DNA of 64,000 nucleotides from FEN-1219 sp963713355 (GTDB lineage Bacteria; Pseudomonadota; Gammaproteobacteria; Steroidobacterales; Rariloculaceae): assembly GCA_963713355.1 (NCBI GenBank), contig CAVQLK010000011.1, positions 434,001 through 498,000 of the forward strand, given 5' to 3'. Positions within the stretch are counted from its first letter, which is position 1. Every line of letters starts with the position of its first letter. Positions 35,775 through 45,871 of this stretch are shown in pieces. A program made the translations under genes and the position numbers. The notes under the pieces are model-generated. The model was not told the DNA's origin and did no database searches. It saw only the letters and a program-made list of their open reading frames with translations.

Positions 35775-38158
35775 AAACACTTCGCGTCGCGCATTGGGTG
35801 GCGGTGCTATGCATCGCCGGTTGGACGAGCACGGCCGCGCTCGCGGCGTTCGACCCGTTCGTGGTCCGCAACTTCCGCGTCGACGGCGCGCAGCGCATCT
35901 CCGAGGGCACGATCTATAACTATCTTCCCGTCAACATCGGCGACACCGTCGACGAGCGGCGGCTGCGCGAGTCGACGCGTGCGCTGTTCGAGACGGGCTT
36001 CTTTCAGGACGTGGAGTTCCGTCGCGACGGCGACACGCTCGTCATCGTCGTGCTCGAGCGGCCGTCGATCCTCGAGTTCACGTTCGACGGCAACAAGGAC
36101 ATCAAGGACGAGGACTTGGAGAAGGTTCTCACCGAGAACGGGCTCGCCACGGGCAAGACGTTCGACAACTCGACGCTGCAGCAGCTCACGCAGTCGTTGA
36201 CCGAAGAGTATTACGGGCGCGGCAAGTACGCGGCGAAGGTCACGCCCACCGTCGAGAATTTGGAGGACAACCGCGTGCGGGTCTCGATCCAAATCGAGGA
36301 GGGTGATCGAGCGAAGATTCGCCAGGTCAACATCGTCGGCAACACGTCGTTCGAAGAAGACGAGATCATCGCCGACTTCGAGCTGTCGACGGGCGACTGG
36401 CTGTCGTTCATCCGTAACAACGACCGCTACTCGAGGGAGGCGCTCGAAGGCGACCTCGAGAAGCTGCGCTCCTTCTATATGGACCGCGGCTTCGCAGACT
36501 TCCGCGCCGATGACGTGCAGGTCGCGATCTCGCCGGACAAGCGCGACATCTTCGTCACCATCAGCGTGACCGAGGGCGACCGCTACACGATCTCCGACGT
36601 CAAGCTCGCCGGCGAGATGGTGGTGCCCGCAGAGGAGCTCGAGTTCCTGATGCTCGCGCAGCCGGGCCAAATCTTCTCGCAGGCCGTGTTGACTCGCAGC
36701 GAGGAGTTCATGGCCACGAGGCTCGGCCAAGACGGCTACGCATTCGCTGAGATTCGGGCCGTGCCCGAGCTCGACGCTGAAGCAAAGACGGCGTCGGTGA
36801 CGTTCTTCGTCGACCCGCGAAATCGCGTGTACGTGCGGCGTATCAACTTCAACGGCGCCGATAACGTCAACGACGAGGTCTTCCGCCGCGAGATGCGGCA
36901 GCTCGAAGGCGGCTACTTGTCGAACTCGCTGATCGAGCGGTCGAAGCTGTCGGTGCAGCAACTCCCCTACATCGAGGGCATCGAGCACGAGACGACGCCC
37001 GTGGCGGGCAGCCCGGACCTCGTCGACGTCGACTTCGATATCGAGGAGGGGCTCCCCGGTCAGTTCGGCGGCAATCTCGGCTACTCGGAGACGTACGGCG
37101 TCACGCTCGGCGGCAACTTCATCCATTCGAATTTCATGGGCACGGGACGGCGAGTCGCGCTCGACTTGCGCGGCGGCGAGTATCAGAAGGTCTTCGACGT
37201 CAACTTCACGGACCCGTATCGCAACATCGACGGCGTTTCGCGCACGATTTCGGTGACTTACCAGGACATCACGCAATACACGTCGGCGACGTCGGACTTC
37301 TCGACGACGACACTGTCCGCGGGCATGAACTGGGGTTATCCCGTCGCGAACTTTCAGCGCCTGACGCTGGGCTTCGCGTATCAGGATTCCGAGCTGCTGA
37401 CGAGCACCTTCAGCTCGCCGCAGGCGCTCGAGTGGGTGTCGCAGAACGGCGAGCCGTTCGTTGTGCCCGGCGGTTTCGTCGGAACCACAGTCAAGAGTCT
37501 CGACGTCGTTTCCGCGTGGCAGTACGTCACGTTGAACGCGGGGCTGTTTCCGACCGCCGGCACGCGCATGTCGATGGGCTTGACCGCGTCGATTCCGGGC
37601 AGCGACGTCGAGTACTTCACCGCCAACGTCGATTTCACGCGGTACTTCAGAATTCGCGGACCCTGGATCTTCCGCATCCACAACGAGATCTCGTACGGCG
37701 ACGCGTATGGCGACCACACGACGTCGATCCCGCCGTACCGCAACCGCTACGGCGGCGGGCCGGGGTCCGTGCGCGGCTTCAAGGAAAGCTATCTCGGGCC
37801 GAGGGACGACTTCGGCAATCCTTACGGCGGCAACCTGCTGTTCGCCAATCAGTTCGAGCTGATCATTCCGACGCCGGAGAAGATCGCCGGGTCGACGCGC
37901 ATTTCGTTGTTTTTCGACGCGGCCGGCGTGTTCTCGACGGGCGGCGTCAGCTTCTTCGACAAGCTGGGCGACCCTATCGATTACGGCTACGACTATGATA
38001 AGTTGAAGAAATCCGTAGGCCTCGGCGTCGAGTGGCTGGCTCCGCTCGGGCTATTGCGCTTCAGCTATGCCATGCCGCTGAACGAGGACGCCGCAACGGA
38101 TCGGTTTTTTGCCGACGAAGTGGAACGGTTCCAGTTCTCTATCGGCAACGCCTTCTAA
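35771..38158 (+). CDS. bamA: outer membrane protein assembly factor BamA
   Basis: Central Omp85 protein that inserts beta-barrels in the outer membrane. 795 residues: signal peptide (about 1-22), five POTRA domains (about 25-425; IRQVNIVGNTSFEEDEII is POTRA3), then a 16-strand barrel. Barrel markers are the VRGF-type lid motif (GPGSVRGFKESYLGP) and the terminal beta-signal ending RFQFSIGNAF with C-terminal Phe. ATGA overlap with rseP. Confidence 0.98.
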   Translation: MKTLRVAHWVAVLCIAGWTSTAALAAFDPFVVRNFRVDGAQRISEGTIYNYLPVNIGDTVDERRLRESTRALFETGFFQDVEFRRDGDTLVIVVLERPSILEFTFDGNKDIKDEDLEKVLTENGLATGKTFDNSTLQQLTQSLTEEYYGRGKYAAKVTPTVENLEDNRVRVSIQIEEGDRAKIRQVNIVGNTSFEEDEIIADFELSTGDWLSFIRNNDRYSREALEGDLEKLRSFYMDRGFADFRADDVQVAISPDKRDIFVTISVTEGDRYTISDVKLAGEMVVPAEELEFLMLAQPGQIFSQAVLTRSEEFMATRLGQDGYAFAEIRAVPELDAEAKTASVTFFVDPRNRVYVRRINFNGADNVNDEVFRREMRQLEGGYLSNSLIERSKLSVQQLPYIEGIEHETTPVAGSPDLVDVDFDIEEGLPGQFGGNLGYSETYGVTLGGNFIHSNFMGTGRRVALDLRGGEYQKVFDVNFTDPYRNIDGVSRTISVTYQDITQYTSATSDFSTTTLSAGMNWGYPVANFQRLTLGFAYQDSELLTSTFSSPQALEWVSQNGEPFVVPGGFVGTTVKSLDVVSAWQYVTLNAGLFPTAGTRMSMGLTASIPGSDVEYFTANVDFTRYFRIRGPWIFRIHNEISYGDAYGDHTTSIPPYRNRYGGGPGSVRGFKESYLGPRDDFGNPYGGNLLFANQFELIIPTPEKIAGSTRISLFFDAAGVFSTGGVSFFDKLGDPIDYGYDYDKLKKSVGLGVEWLAPLGLLRFSYAMPLNEDAATDRFFADEVERFQFSIGNAF

Positions 38159-38177
38159 AGCTCGAGGGAAGAAGTTC

Positions 38178-38708
38178 ATGATCGTGTCGAAAGTCTGGCT
38201 GATCGCGGCCGCTGCGGGTGCGTTTATCGCGGCGAGCGCCGTCAACGCACAGGGCAACCTCAAGATCGGTGTCGTCAACGTCGCCAGGCTCGTCGAGCAG
38301 TCGCCGCAGTTCGGAGCCGCGCAGAAGAAGCTCGAGGAAGAGTTCGGTCCGCGGCAACGCGACCTTGCGGCGATGCAACAAAAGTTGCGCGGGCAGCAGG
38401 AGACCTTCCAGCGCGACGCTCCCGTCATGGGCGAAGAAGAGCGGCTCAACCTCGAGCGGCAGATTCGCGACGGAACTCGCGAGTTTCAGCGCACGGAGAA
38501 CGAGCTCGTCGAAGACTTCAATCTGCGGCGCAACGAAGAGCTCGGCAAGCTGCAGCGCGACGTTCTGTTGAAGGCGCAAGAGTACGCGCGCGCGCAGAAA
38601 TTCGACTTGCTGCTCGCAGACCAGAGCATCATCTTCGCCAGCACGGCCGTCGACATCACCGAGGCCGTGCTCAAGTTTCTGAATCCCGCTGCTGCTCCTG
38701 CGCGGTAA
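38178..38708 (+). CDS. skp: periplasmic chaperone Skp (OmpH family)
   Basis: Trimeric chaperone that holds unfolded outer-membrane proteins on the way to BamA. Start at ATG 38178 (preceded by GAGGGAAG), 176 residues. A signal peptide ending VNAQG is followed by the short beta strand LKIGVVNVARLVEQSPQFG, a long charged coiled coil (about 45-135) and the returning strand FDLLLADQSIIFASTAVDIT. Usual place after bamA. Confidence 0.95.
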   Translation: MIVSKVWLIAAAAGAFIAASAVNAQGNLKIGVVNVARLVEQSPQFGAAQKKLEEEFGPRQRDLAAMQQKLRGQQETFQRDAPVMGEEERLNLERQIRDGTREFQRTENELVEDFNLRRNEELGKLQRDVLLKAQEYARAQKFDLLLADQSIIFASTAVDITEAVLKFLNPAAAPAR

Positions 38709-38732
38709 CGCTGCGCGGCCGAGCGGTTGCCG

Positions 38733-39788
38733 ATGGCCGCGACTCTAGGGCAGCTCGCGGCGCAGTTCGGGTGTGAGCTTCACGGCGACCCGAGCGTCGC
38801 CGTGACTCGCGTCGGCACGTTGTCGAACGCGGGCCCCAATGCCGTGACGTTCCTCGCCAATCCGCTGTACCGCGCGCAGCTTACGCACACCCGCGCGGCC
38901 GCCGTCGTCGTCGCGCCGCGCGATCGCGACGCGTGCCCTGTCGCGAGCCTCGTGCACCCCGAGCCCTATCTCACGTATGCCCGCATCGCCGCTTCGTTGC
39001 ATCCACCCCCGCCCGTCGCGCCCGGCGTCCACTCGAGCGCCGTCGTCGCCGCGAGCGCGCGCGTAGCGGCGGGAACGCAGATCGATGCGCACGTCGTCGT
39101 CGGCAGCGACTGCACGATCGCCGAGGACGCCGTCATCGGGGCCGGGGCCGTCCTCGGTTCCGGCGTCGCAGTCGGCAGGGGAACGCGGATTGGCCCCAGG
39201 GTCACGGTGCTCGACGGCGTGCGCATCGGCGCCCGCTGCATCGTGCACCCGGGCGCCGTCATCGGCGCCGACGGCTTCGGCTTTGCGCGGGATCGCGGCG
39301 CTTGGCAAAAGATCCCGCAAGTCGGCAGCGTCGTCATCGGCGACGACGTCGAAATCGGCGCGAACACGACGATCGACCGAGGCGCAATCGAAGACACGGT
39401 CATCGAGGACGGCGTCAAGCTCGACAACCTCGTGCAGATCGCTCACAACGCGCGTATCGGTGCGCATACGATCATGGCCGCGATGTCGGGTGTCGCGGGC
39501 AGCACGAAGGTCGGCAAGCGCTGTATGATCGGCGGCGGCGTCGTCATGATCAACTCGCTAACGATTTGCGACGACGTCATGTTCACCTTCCGCAGCATCG
39601 TCACGCGCTCGGTCGACAAGCCGGGAACCTATTCTGGCCACCTGCCCGCGGAGGAGGCCGGTTTGTGGCGGAAGAACGCTGCCCGCTTCCGCAAGCTCGA
39701 CGCGCTTGCCGACCGCTTGATCGAAGTCGAACGCGCCCTCGCCAAAATCACTCCCTTCGGACAAACGCTGAAAAAAACCGATGACTGA
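38733..39788 (+). CDS. lpxD: UDP-3-O-(3-hydroxyacyl)glucosamine N-acyltransferase
   Basis: Third step of lipid A synthesis: adds the N-linked hydroxyacyl chain. 351 residues from ATG 38733. The N-terminal uridine-binding domain (1-100) precedes a left-handed beta-helix of hexapeptide repeats and a C-terminal helix. The catalytic His lies in NLVQIAHNARIGAHTIMAA, and GADGFGFARDRGAWQKIPQ is typical. It overlaps fabZ by 8 bases. Confidence 0.98.
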   Translation: MAATLGQLAAQFGCELHGDPSVAVTRVGTLSNAGPNAVTFLANPLYRAQLTHTRAAAVVVAPRDRDACPVASLVHPEPYLTYARIAASLHPPPPVAPGVHSSAVVAASARVAAGTQIDAHVVVGSDCTIAEDAVIGAGAVLGSGVAVGRGTRIGPRVTVLDGVRIGARCIVHPGAVIGADGFGFARDRGAWQKIPQVGSVVIGDDVEIGANTTIDRGAIEDTVIEDGVKLDNLVQIAHNARIGAHTIMAAMSGVAGSTKVGKRCMIGGGVVMINSLTICDDVMFTFRSIVTRSVDKPGTYSGHLPAEEAGLWRKNAARFRKLDALADRLIEVERALAKITPFGQTLKKTDD

Positions 39789-40233
39789 CAAGAAGCCTCT
39801 CGGCATCGATGGCATCCTCGAGCGCCTACCACATCGCTTTCCGTTCTTGATGGTCGACCGCGTGCTCGACGTCGTGCCCGGCAAATCGATCGTCGCCGTC
39901 AAGAACGTCAGCGCGAACGAGGCGTACTTCCAGGGCCATTTCCCCGGCCATCCCGTTGTGCCCGGCGTGCTGATCGTCGAGGCGTTGGCGCAAGCCGGAG
40001 GCGTGCTCGCGTACGAAACGGCGACCGCTGAAGAGCGGCTGTGGATTCTCTATCTCGTCGGCATCGAGGAGACGCGGTTCAAGCAAACCGTGCGGCCGGG
40101 CGACCAAGTGATCCTGCGCGTCGAGCTCGTCAAACGGCGTCGAAACCTCTGGCGGTTCACGGCGGTTGCCCAGGTCGACGGCAAGGTGGCCGTCGAAGCA
40201 CAGATCCTCATGGCGGACGGGCCCAAGTCTTGA
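39781..40233 (+). CDS. fabZ: 3-hydroxyacyl-[acyl-carrier-protein] dehydratase FabZ
   Basis: Dehydrates 3-hydroxyacyl-ACP in fatty acid elongation and competes with LpxA/LpxD for substrate. 150 residues, hot-dog fold. The catalytic His and Glu are in GHFPGHPVVPGVLIVEALAQ, and LPHRFPFLMVDRVLD is the N-terminal signature. It sits between lpxD and lpxA, with its stop overlapping the lpxA TTG. Confidence 0.98.
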   Translation: MTDKKPLGIDGILERLPHRFPFLMVDRVLDVVPGKSIVAVKNVSANEAYFQGHFPGHPVVPGVLIVEALAQAGGVLAYETATAEERLWILYLVGIEETRFKQTVRPGDQVILRVELVKRRRNLWRFTAVAQVDGKVAVEAQILMADGPKS

Positions 40234-41000
40234 TCGACGCGCGCGCCGTCATCGATTCTTCCGCGAAGATCGACGCAAGTGTCTATGTCGGCCCGTATGC
40301 CGTCATCGGCGCGGACGTCGAGATCGCGAGCGGCACGCGTATCGAGACGCACGCCGTCATCAAAGGGCCGACGGCGATCGGCGCCGACAATCACATCTTT
40401 CAGTTCGCCTCGATCGGCGACGATCCGCAGGACAAGAAGTACGCCGGTGAGCGGACGAAGCTCGTCATCGGCGACCGCAACACGATCCGGGAGTGCTGCA
40501 CGCTCAATCGGGGCACGATCCAGGACGAGGGCGTCACGAGAATCGGCAGCGACAACTGGATCATGGCGTACTGTCACGTCGCGCACGATTGCGTCGTCGG
40601 CGACCATACGATCTTCGCGAACAACGCGTCGATCGCGGGCCACGTGCGCATCGGCGACTACGCGATCCTCGGCGGTTTTACGGCCGTGCATCAGTTCTGC
40701 CGGATCGGCGCGCACACGCTGTCGAGCATGTTCAGCTACGTGACGAAGGACGTGCCGGCGTACGTCACGATCTCGGGAAGGCCGGCTGAGCCGCGCGGCA
40801 TCAACGCAGAAGGCTTGAAGCGGCGTGGCTTCACTGCGGACCAAATCCGCAACATCCGCGAGGCGTATCGCGTCGTCTACCGCCAGGAGCTCAAGCTCGA
40901 TGAAGCGATCGCGCAGCTGACGTCGCTCGTCGATGCGCAGCCCGAGATCAAACCGTTCTTGGATTCCTTGCGCGACGGCTCCCGCGGCCTCGCGCGCTGA
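40230..41000 (+). CDS. lpxA: acyl-ACP-UDP-N-acetylglucosamine O-acyltransferase
   Basis: First step of lipid A synthesis. TTG 40230 is chosen because it overlaps the fabZ stop (TTGA) and gives 256 residues, close to E. coli LpxA (262); no ATG or GTG fits the conserved N-terminus. Hexapeptide beta-helix (VIDSSAKIDASVYVGPYAVI, IGADVEIASGTRIETHAVI) with the catalytic His in WIMAYCHVAHDCVVGD and the helical C-terminus NIREAYRVVYRQELKLDEAI. Confidence 0.97.
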   Translation: MIDARAVIDSSAKIDASVYVGPYAVIGADVEIASGTRIETHAVIKGPTAIGADNHIFQFASIGDDPQDKKYAGERTKLVIGDRNTIRECCTLNRGTIQDEGVTRIGSDNWIMAYCHVAHDCVVGDHTIFANNASIAGHVRIGDYAILGGFTAVHQFCRIGAHTLSSMFSYVTKDVPAYVTISGRPAEPRGINAEGLKRRGFTADQIRNIREAYRVVYRQELKLDEAIAQLTSLVDAQPEIKPFLDSLRDGSRGLAR

Positions 41001-41010
41001 CGAGCGCGCG

Positions 41011-42165
41011 ATGACGCGACCGCTGCGATTCGCGCTGGCGGCAGGAGAGGCGTCGGGCGACACGCTAGGAGCCGGCCTCATCGAGGCGCTGCGCGCGCAA
41101 GCTCCGGATTCGACGTTCGTCGGCATGGCCGGGCCGAAGATGATCGCCGCCGGCTGCGAGCCGTGGTATCGCGCGGAAGAAATCGCCGTCATGGGATTTC
41201 TAGAGGTCTTGCCGCACTTGCCGCGGATCTTGAAGCTACGCCGCGACCTCATCGCGCGCATCGAGCGCGCCGAAGTCGATGCGTACATCGGCATCGATGC
41301 GCAAGACTTCAACAAGCCAGCGGAAGTTGCGCTGAAGCGCGCCGGCATCAAGACGGTGCAGTACGTGAGCCCGCAGGTTTGGGCCTGGCGACAATCGCGC
41401 GTCGCGACGATCCGCGAGGCCGTGGACCTCGTGCTCTGCGTGCTGCCGTTCGAGCCGAAGTTCTACGAGGCGCACGGCGTCAACGCCAGGTTCGTCGGAC
41501 ATCCGCTCGCCGACATGATCCCGCTCAGCGTCGACAAGGCGGCCGCGCGAGCGAAGCTCGGCCTGCCTGCCGACAAGCCGGTGCTCGCGGTGTTGCCGGG
41601 TAGCCGCCGCAGCGAGGTGTCGCGCCTCGCGGCGCCGTTCATGGCGACGGCGGCCTGGCTCAAGCGCGAGCGCCCCGAGCTCGCCGTCGCCGTCGCGCTG
41701 GCGAGCGATAGCGCCGCCGAGCTGTTTCGCGAGGCGACGGCGGGCATCGAGCTCGGCGGCGCTGCCCTGATTCCGCTGCAGGCCCGTGAGGTCATGGCCG
41801 CGGCCGACGTCGTGCTGACGGCTTCCGGCACGGCAAGCCTGGAGGCGCTGCTCACGAAGCGGCCCATGGTCGTCGCTTACAAGATGGTGCCGCTGACGTA
41901 CTGGCTCGTGCGCCGGCTCGGTGTGGCGAAGCTGCCGTACTTCTCGCTGCCGAACTTGCTCGCCGGACGCGCGCTCGTGCCTGAGTTCGTGCAAGGGGAC
42001 GTGCGACCCGACGTGCTCGGGCCTGCAGTGCTCGGCGCGCTCGACGGCACGGCTCTGCCGGCCGGCTGGTATGATGCCTTCGCCGATATCCATCGGCAGT
42101 TACGCTGCGACGCGAGTGCTTCAGCCGCACGCGAAGTGCTCGCGCTGGTACGGGGAAGCGTGTGA
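41011..42165 (+). CDS. lpxB: lipid-A-disaccharide synthase
   Basis: Condenses UDP-diacylglucosamine and lipid X. 384 residues from ATG 41011. AGEASGDTLGAGLIEAL, FVGMAGPKMIAAGCE, YVSPQVWAWRQSRV, FVGHPLADMIPL and LPGSRRSEVSRL are all GT19 family markers. Usual position after lpxA. The rnhB gene that often follows is absent and dnaE begins 31 bases after the stop. Confidence 0.98.
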   Translation: MTRPLRFALAAGEASGDTLGAGLIEALRAQAPDSTFVGMAGPKMIAAGCEPWYRAEEIAVMGFLEVLPHLPRILKLRRDLIARIERAEVDAYIGIDAQDFNKPAEVALKRAGIKTVQYVSPQVWAWRQSRVATIREAVDLVLCVLPFEPKFYEAHGVNARFVGHPLADMIPLSVDKAAARAKLGLPADKPVLAVLPGSRRSEVSRLAAPFMATAAWLKRERPELAVAVALASDSAAELFREATAGIELGGAALIPLQAREVMAAADVVLTASGTASLEALLTKRPMVVAYKMVPLTYWLVRRLGVAKLPYFSLPNLLAGRALVPEFVQGDVRPDVLGPAVLGALDGTALPAGWYDAFADIHRQLRCDASASAAREVLALVRGSV

Positions 42166-42196
42166 TCGTAAGGTTGGTTGGCGCAGAGCATGCGCG

Positions 42197-45100
42197 ATGA
42201 ACAGTTTCGTTCATCTGCGCGTCCATACGGAGTATTCGCTCGTCGATAGCCTGGTGCGCGTCGACGCGCTCGTCGACGCCGTCGCGGACCGGCGCATGCC
42301 TGCGTGCGCGATCACGGACCAAGGCAACGTCTCGGCGCTCGTGAAGTTCTACAAGCCCGCGCTTGCGCGCGGCGTGAAGCCGATCGTCGGCGCCGACGTT
42401 TGGATCGCCGAATCGCGCGAGGACCGCGAGCCGTCGCGGCTGACGCTGCTCTGCCAGAGCCAAGCCGGATTCAAGCGTTTGAGCGCGCTGCTCACGAAGA
42501 GCGCCGTCCAAGGGCCGATCGGCGGCCGCAACGTGCTGCTCAAAGAGTGGCTCGAGGCTGCTGGGCTCGCCGGCTTGATCGGTTTGTCGGGAGGCCAGAT
42601 CGGCGAGGTCGGCAAGGCGCTCGCCGCAGGCCGCGGCACGCGCGGCGCGGAGGCGCTCGATTACTGGCAGAACCTGCTGCCGGGGCGCTTCTACATCGAG
42701 CTGCAGCGGCTCGGCCGCGTCGGCGAGCGCGAGTATCTCGCGCGTGCCGTCGAGGCCGCGGCGGCGCACTCGGTGCCCGTCGTCGCGACGAACGACGTGT
42801 GCTTCCTGACGCGCGACGACTTCGAAGCGCACGAGACGCGTGTTTGCATCGCGCAAGGCGTCACGCTCGACGATCCTAGCCGAGCGCGCACGTACCGCGA
42901 GGAGCAGTATTTGCGGTCGCCGGCCGAGATGGCCGAGCTGTTCGCGGACTTGCCCGAAGCGATCGCGAACACCGTCGAGATCGCCAAGCGCTGCTCTCTC
43001 GAGGTCGACATCGGCAAAGTGTTTCTGCCGGACTTCGTCGCCGAGGACCGCACACCGCCGCGTGAGCTCCTCGCGCGGCGCGCGGCGAGCGGCCTCGACC
43101 AACGTCTCGCCGAGCTCGGATTAGCGCCCGAACGGGCGCCGCGTTATCGCGAGCGCCTCGCGCGCGAGATCGACGTCATCTGCAAGATGGGCTTCGAGGG
43201 CTATTTCCTCATCGTCGCCGACTTCATCGCCTGGGCGCGCGAGAACGCGATTCCCGTCGGGCCGGGCCGCGGCTCGGGCGTCGGCTCGCTCGTGGCCTAC
43301 GCGCTCGGCATCACGAACTTGGACCCGCTCGCCCACGATCTCTTGTTCGAGCGGTTCTTGAATCCCGAGCGCGTGTCGCTGCCGGACTTCGACATCGACT
43401 TCTGCATCGACGGCCGCGACCGCGTCATCGACTACGTCGGCCAGCGCTACGGCCGCGAGCGCGTCGCGCAGATCGCGACGTACGGCACGATGGCCGCGCG
43501 AGCCGTCGTCCGCGACGTGGGCCGCGCGCTGGGGCTGCCGTACGGGTACGTCGACCGGATCGCCAAGCTGATTCCGTTCGAGATCGGCATCACGCTCGAC
43601 AAGGCGATCGCCGACGACGAGGAGCTCAGGCGCGTCTACGAGAACGACGAGGAGGTGCGCGGGCTCATCGACTTGGCCAAGCGCCTCGAGGGCCTCGCGC
43701 GCAACGTCGGAACGCACGCGGGCGGCGTCGTCATCGCGCCGAAGCCGATCACCGAGTACATGCCGCTCTACGCGGATGCCGACGGCGCGCTGCTGACGCA
43801 GCTCGACAAGGACGATCTCGAAGCGATCGGCCTCATCAAGTTCGACTTCCTGGGACTCAAGACGCTCACGATCATCGACAAGGCCGTTGCGACGATCAAT
43901 CGCGAGCGGGCGGGCCGCGGCGAGCCGCCGTTGAACGTCGACGCGATTCCCGTCGACGATGCGAAGACGTACGAGTTGCTTCGGCAGTGCCGAACGACAG
44001 CCGTGTTCCAGCTCGAGTCGCTCGGCATGCGCGATCTCATCAAGCGCTTGCAGCCCGACCGGTTCGACGACCTCACGGCGATCGTCGCGCTGTTCCGCCC
44101 GGGCCCGATGCAAATGGCCGACGAGTTCATCGCGCGCAAGCATCGCGCCGCCGCGGCACCCGACTATCTGCATCCGCGGCTCGAGACAACGCTGAAGCCG
44201 ACCTACGGCGTCATCCTCTATCAAGAGCAAGTGATGCAGATCGCGCAGGTCCTCGCCGGGTACTCGCTCGGCGGCGCCGATCTGCTGCGGCGCGCCATGG
44301 GGAAGAAGAAGCCCGAGGAGATGGCCGAGCAGCGCAGCGTGTTCTTGAAGGGCGCGATCGAGCGTGGCGTCGAGCAGGCGCGCGCCAACCATATCTTCGA
44401 CCAGATGGAGACGTTCGCCGGCTACGGCTTCAACAAGTCTCACGCTGCGGCGTACGCGCTGATCGCGTATCAAACCGCCTGGCTGAAGACGCACTATCCC
44501 GAGGCGTACATGGCGGCCGTGCTGACGGCCGACATGGACAACACGGATCGGCTCGTCGTCTTCAAGAACGAGCTGACGCGCAACTTGGGGCAAGTGCTGG
44601 AGCCGCCCGACGTCAATCAATCTATCTTGCCGTTCACCGTCGCAGGGCCGAAGCGCATCAGCTACGGTCTCGGCGCGCTGAAGGGGGTCGGCCCGAGCGC
44701 CGTCGAGGCCATCGTCAACGAGCGTAATGCGCGCGGGCCGTACACGAGCCTCGTGGACCTCTGCCGGCGAGTCGATCTCACGAAAATCAACCGCCGCGTG
44801 CTGGAGGCGCTCGCGAAGTCGGGCGCTCTGGACTCCCTCGGCGCGAATCGCGCGACGCTAATGCAAGGCATCCCCAACGCGCTGCAGGCGGCAGAACGCT
44901 CCGTGCACGCGCAGGCGGCCGGACAGACGGCGTTGTTCGGCGGCGATGATCATGACGACGTTCTCGAGCACGTGCTGACGCCGGTCCGGGACTTGAGCAA
45001 GCGCGAGCGCGCCGACGGCGAGCGCGAAAGCTTGGGCCTCTATCTAACGGTCCACCCGTTCGACGACTACGCGCAGCACTGCAAACGGTTCACGAACGGC

Positions 45101-45661
45101 TCCATCGCGAAGGTGCTGCAAGAGTTGCCGACCTCTGCGCAGCCGTATCAAGTGCGCAAGGAAGCGGTCCTCGCAGGCGTCGTCGCCGACGTGGCGCGGC
45201 GCGGCAACCGGGTGTCGATTCAGCTCGACGACGACACGGAGCGCATCGAGGTCACGATGTTCGACGAGGTGTTCGCGCAAGCGAAGCACGTCATCGCGAA
45301 GCACGCCGTCGTGCTCGTCGACGGGCAACTGCGGTACGACGACTTCGTCAACGGTTGGCGGCTCACGGCGAAGCGGGTGCGGTCCGCCGACGACGTGATC
45401 GAGGAGTACGCGCGGCGGCTGACGATCCGCTGGCCGAGCGACGCGAGCGGCAATTTCGTGCGCGAGCTGCAGCGCATCTTGAAGCCGTTCGCGGGCGGCC
45501 GCTGCGAAGTCTGCATCGAGTACCGCAGAAGCGGCGCCGAGGCCGCCCTGACGCTCGGCGAATCCTGGTCCGTCCGCGTCAAACGCGAGCTCCGCGACCA
45601 GCTGACGCGCCTCCTCGGCGACGACGGCTACCTCCTCCACTACCCCAAACACCTCCTCTGA
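42197..45661 (+). CDS. dnaE: DNA polymerase III alpha subunit
   Basis: Replicative polymerase. ATG 42197 gives 1154 residues (E. coli 1160). The PHP domain is at 1-280 (FVHLRVHTEYSLVDSLV, CAITDQGNVSALVKFY). The polymerase core shows GPGRGSGVGSLVAYALGITN, with catalytic aspartates in LPDFDIDFCIDGRDRVIDY and a third near GLIKFDFLGLKTL. The tandem helix-hairpin-helix and OB domain (VLAGVVADVARRGNRVSIQL) end the protein. Confidence 0.98.
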   Translation: MNSFVHLRVHTEYSLVDSLVRVDALVDAVADRRMPACAITDQGNVSALVKFYKPALARGVKPIVGADVWIAESREDREPSRLTLLCQSQAGFKRLSALLTKSAVQGPIGGRNVLLKEWLEAAGLAGLIGLSGGQIGEVGKALAAGRGTRGAEALDYWQNLLPGRFYIELQRLGRVGEREYLARAVEAAAAHSVPVVATNDVCFLTRDDFEAHETRVCIAQGVTLDDPSRARTYREEQYLRSPAEMAELFADLPEAIANTVEIAKRCSLEVDIGKVFLPDFVAEDRTPPRELLARRAASGLDQRLAELGLAPERAPRYRERLAREIDVICKMGFEGYFLIVADFIAWARENAIPVGPGRGSGVGSLVAYALGITNLDPLAHDLLFERFLNPERVSLPDFDIDFCIDGRDRVIDYVGQRYGRERVAQIATYGTMAARAVVRDVGRALGLPYGYVDRIAKLIPFEIGITLDKAIADDEELRRVYENDEEVRGLIDLAKRLEGLARNVGTHAGGVVIAPKPITEYMPLYADADGALLTQLDKDDLEAIGLIKFDFLGLKTLTIIDKAVATINRERAGRGEPPLNVDAIPVDDAKTYELLRQCRTTAVFQLESLGMRDLIKRLQPDRFDDLTAIVALFRPGPMQMADEFIARKHRAAAAPDYLHPRLETTLKPTYGVILYQEQVMQIAQVLAGYSLGGADLLRRAMGKKKPEEMAEQRSVFLKGAIERGVEQARANHIFDQMETFAGYGFNKSHAAAYALIAYQTAWLKTHYPEAYMAAVLTADMDNTDRLVVFKNELTRNLGQVLEPPDVNQSILPFTVAGPKRISYGLGALKGVGPSAVEAIVNERNARGPYTSLVDLCRRVDLTKINRRVLEALAKSGALDSLGANRATLMQGIPNALQAAERSVHAQAAGQTALFGGDDHDDVLEHVLTPVRDLSKRERADGERESLGLYLTVHPFDDYAQHCKRFTNGSIAKVLQELPTSAQPYQVRKEAVLAGVVADVARRGNRVSIQLDDDTERIEVTMFDEVFAQAKHVIAKHAVVLVDGQLRYDDFVNGWRLTAKRVRSADDVIEEYARRLTIRWPSDASGNFVRELQRILKPFAGGRCEVCIEYRRSGAEAALTLGESWSVRVKRELRDQLTRLLGDDGYLLHYPKHLL

Positions 45662-45725
45662 CGAGCGCTGGCAAGCGGCGGGCGTTGCGCGCGCTCGCGG
45701 TTAGCGTCGTCGTTTCCGTCGAGCG

Positions 45726-45759
45726 GCGGGCGGCGGCTGCACGCACACCCACCGCCCGC
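45726..45759 (+). terminator. possible dnaE terminator hairpin
   Basis: GCGGGCGG (45726-45733) pairs with CCGCCCGC (45752-45759), followed by ATTCTTTC. The 18-nt loop is long and the T-run interrupted, so this is tentative. Confidence 0.3.
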
Positions 45760-45871
45760 ATTCTTTCAGCCGATCGAGGGCGCGAGCGATCACGGTGCGT
45801 GGGCGCCGTCTGGCGAACAAGGACGCACGACGAGCGGCGGGTCCGGGCCCGCGCGCAAAAGCGAGTGACGA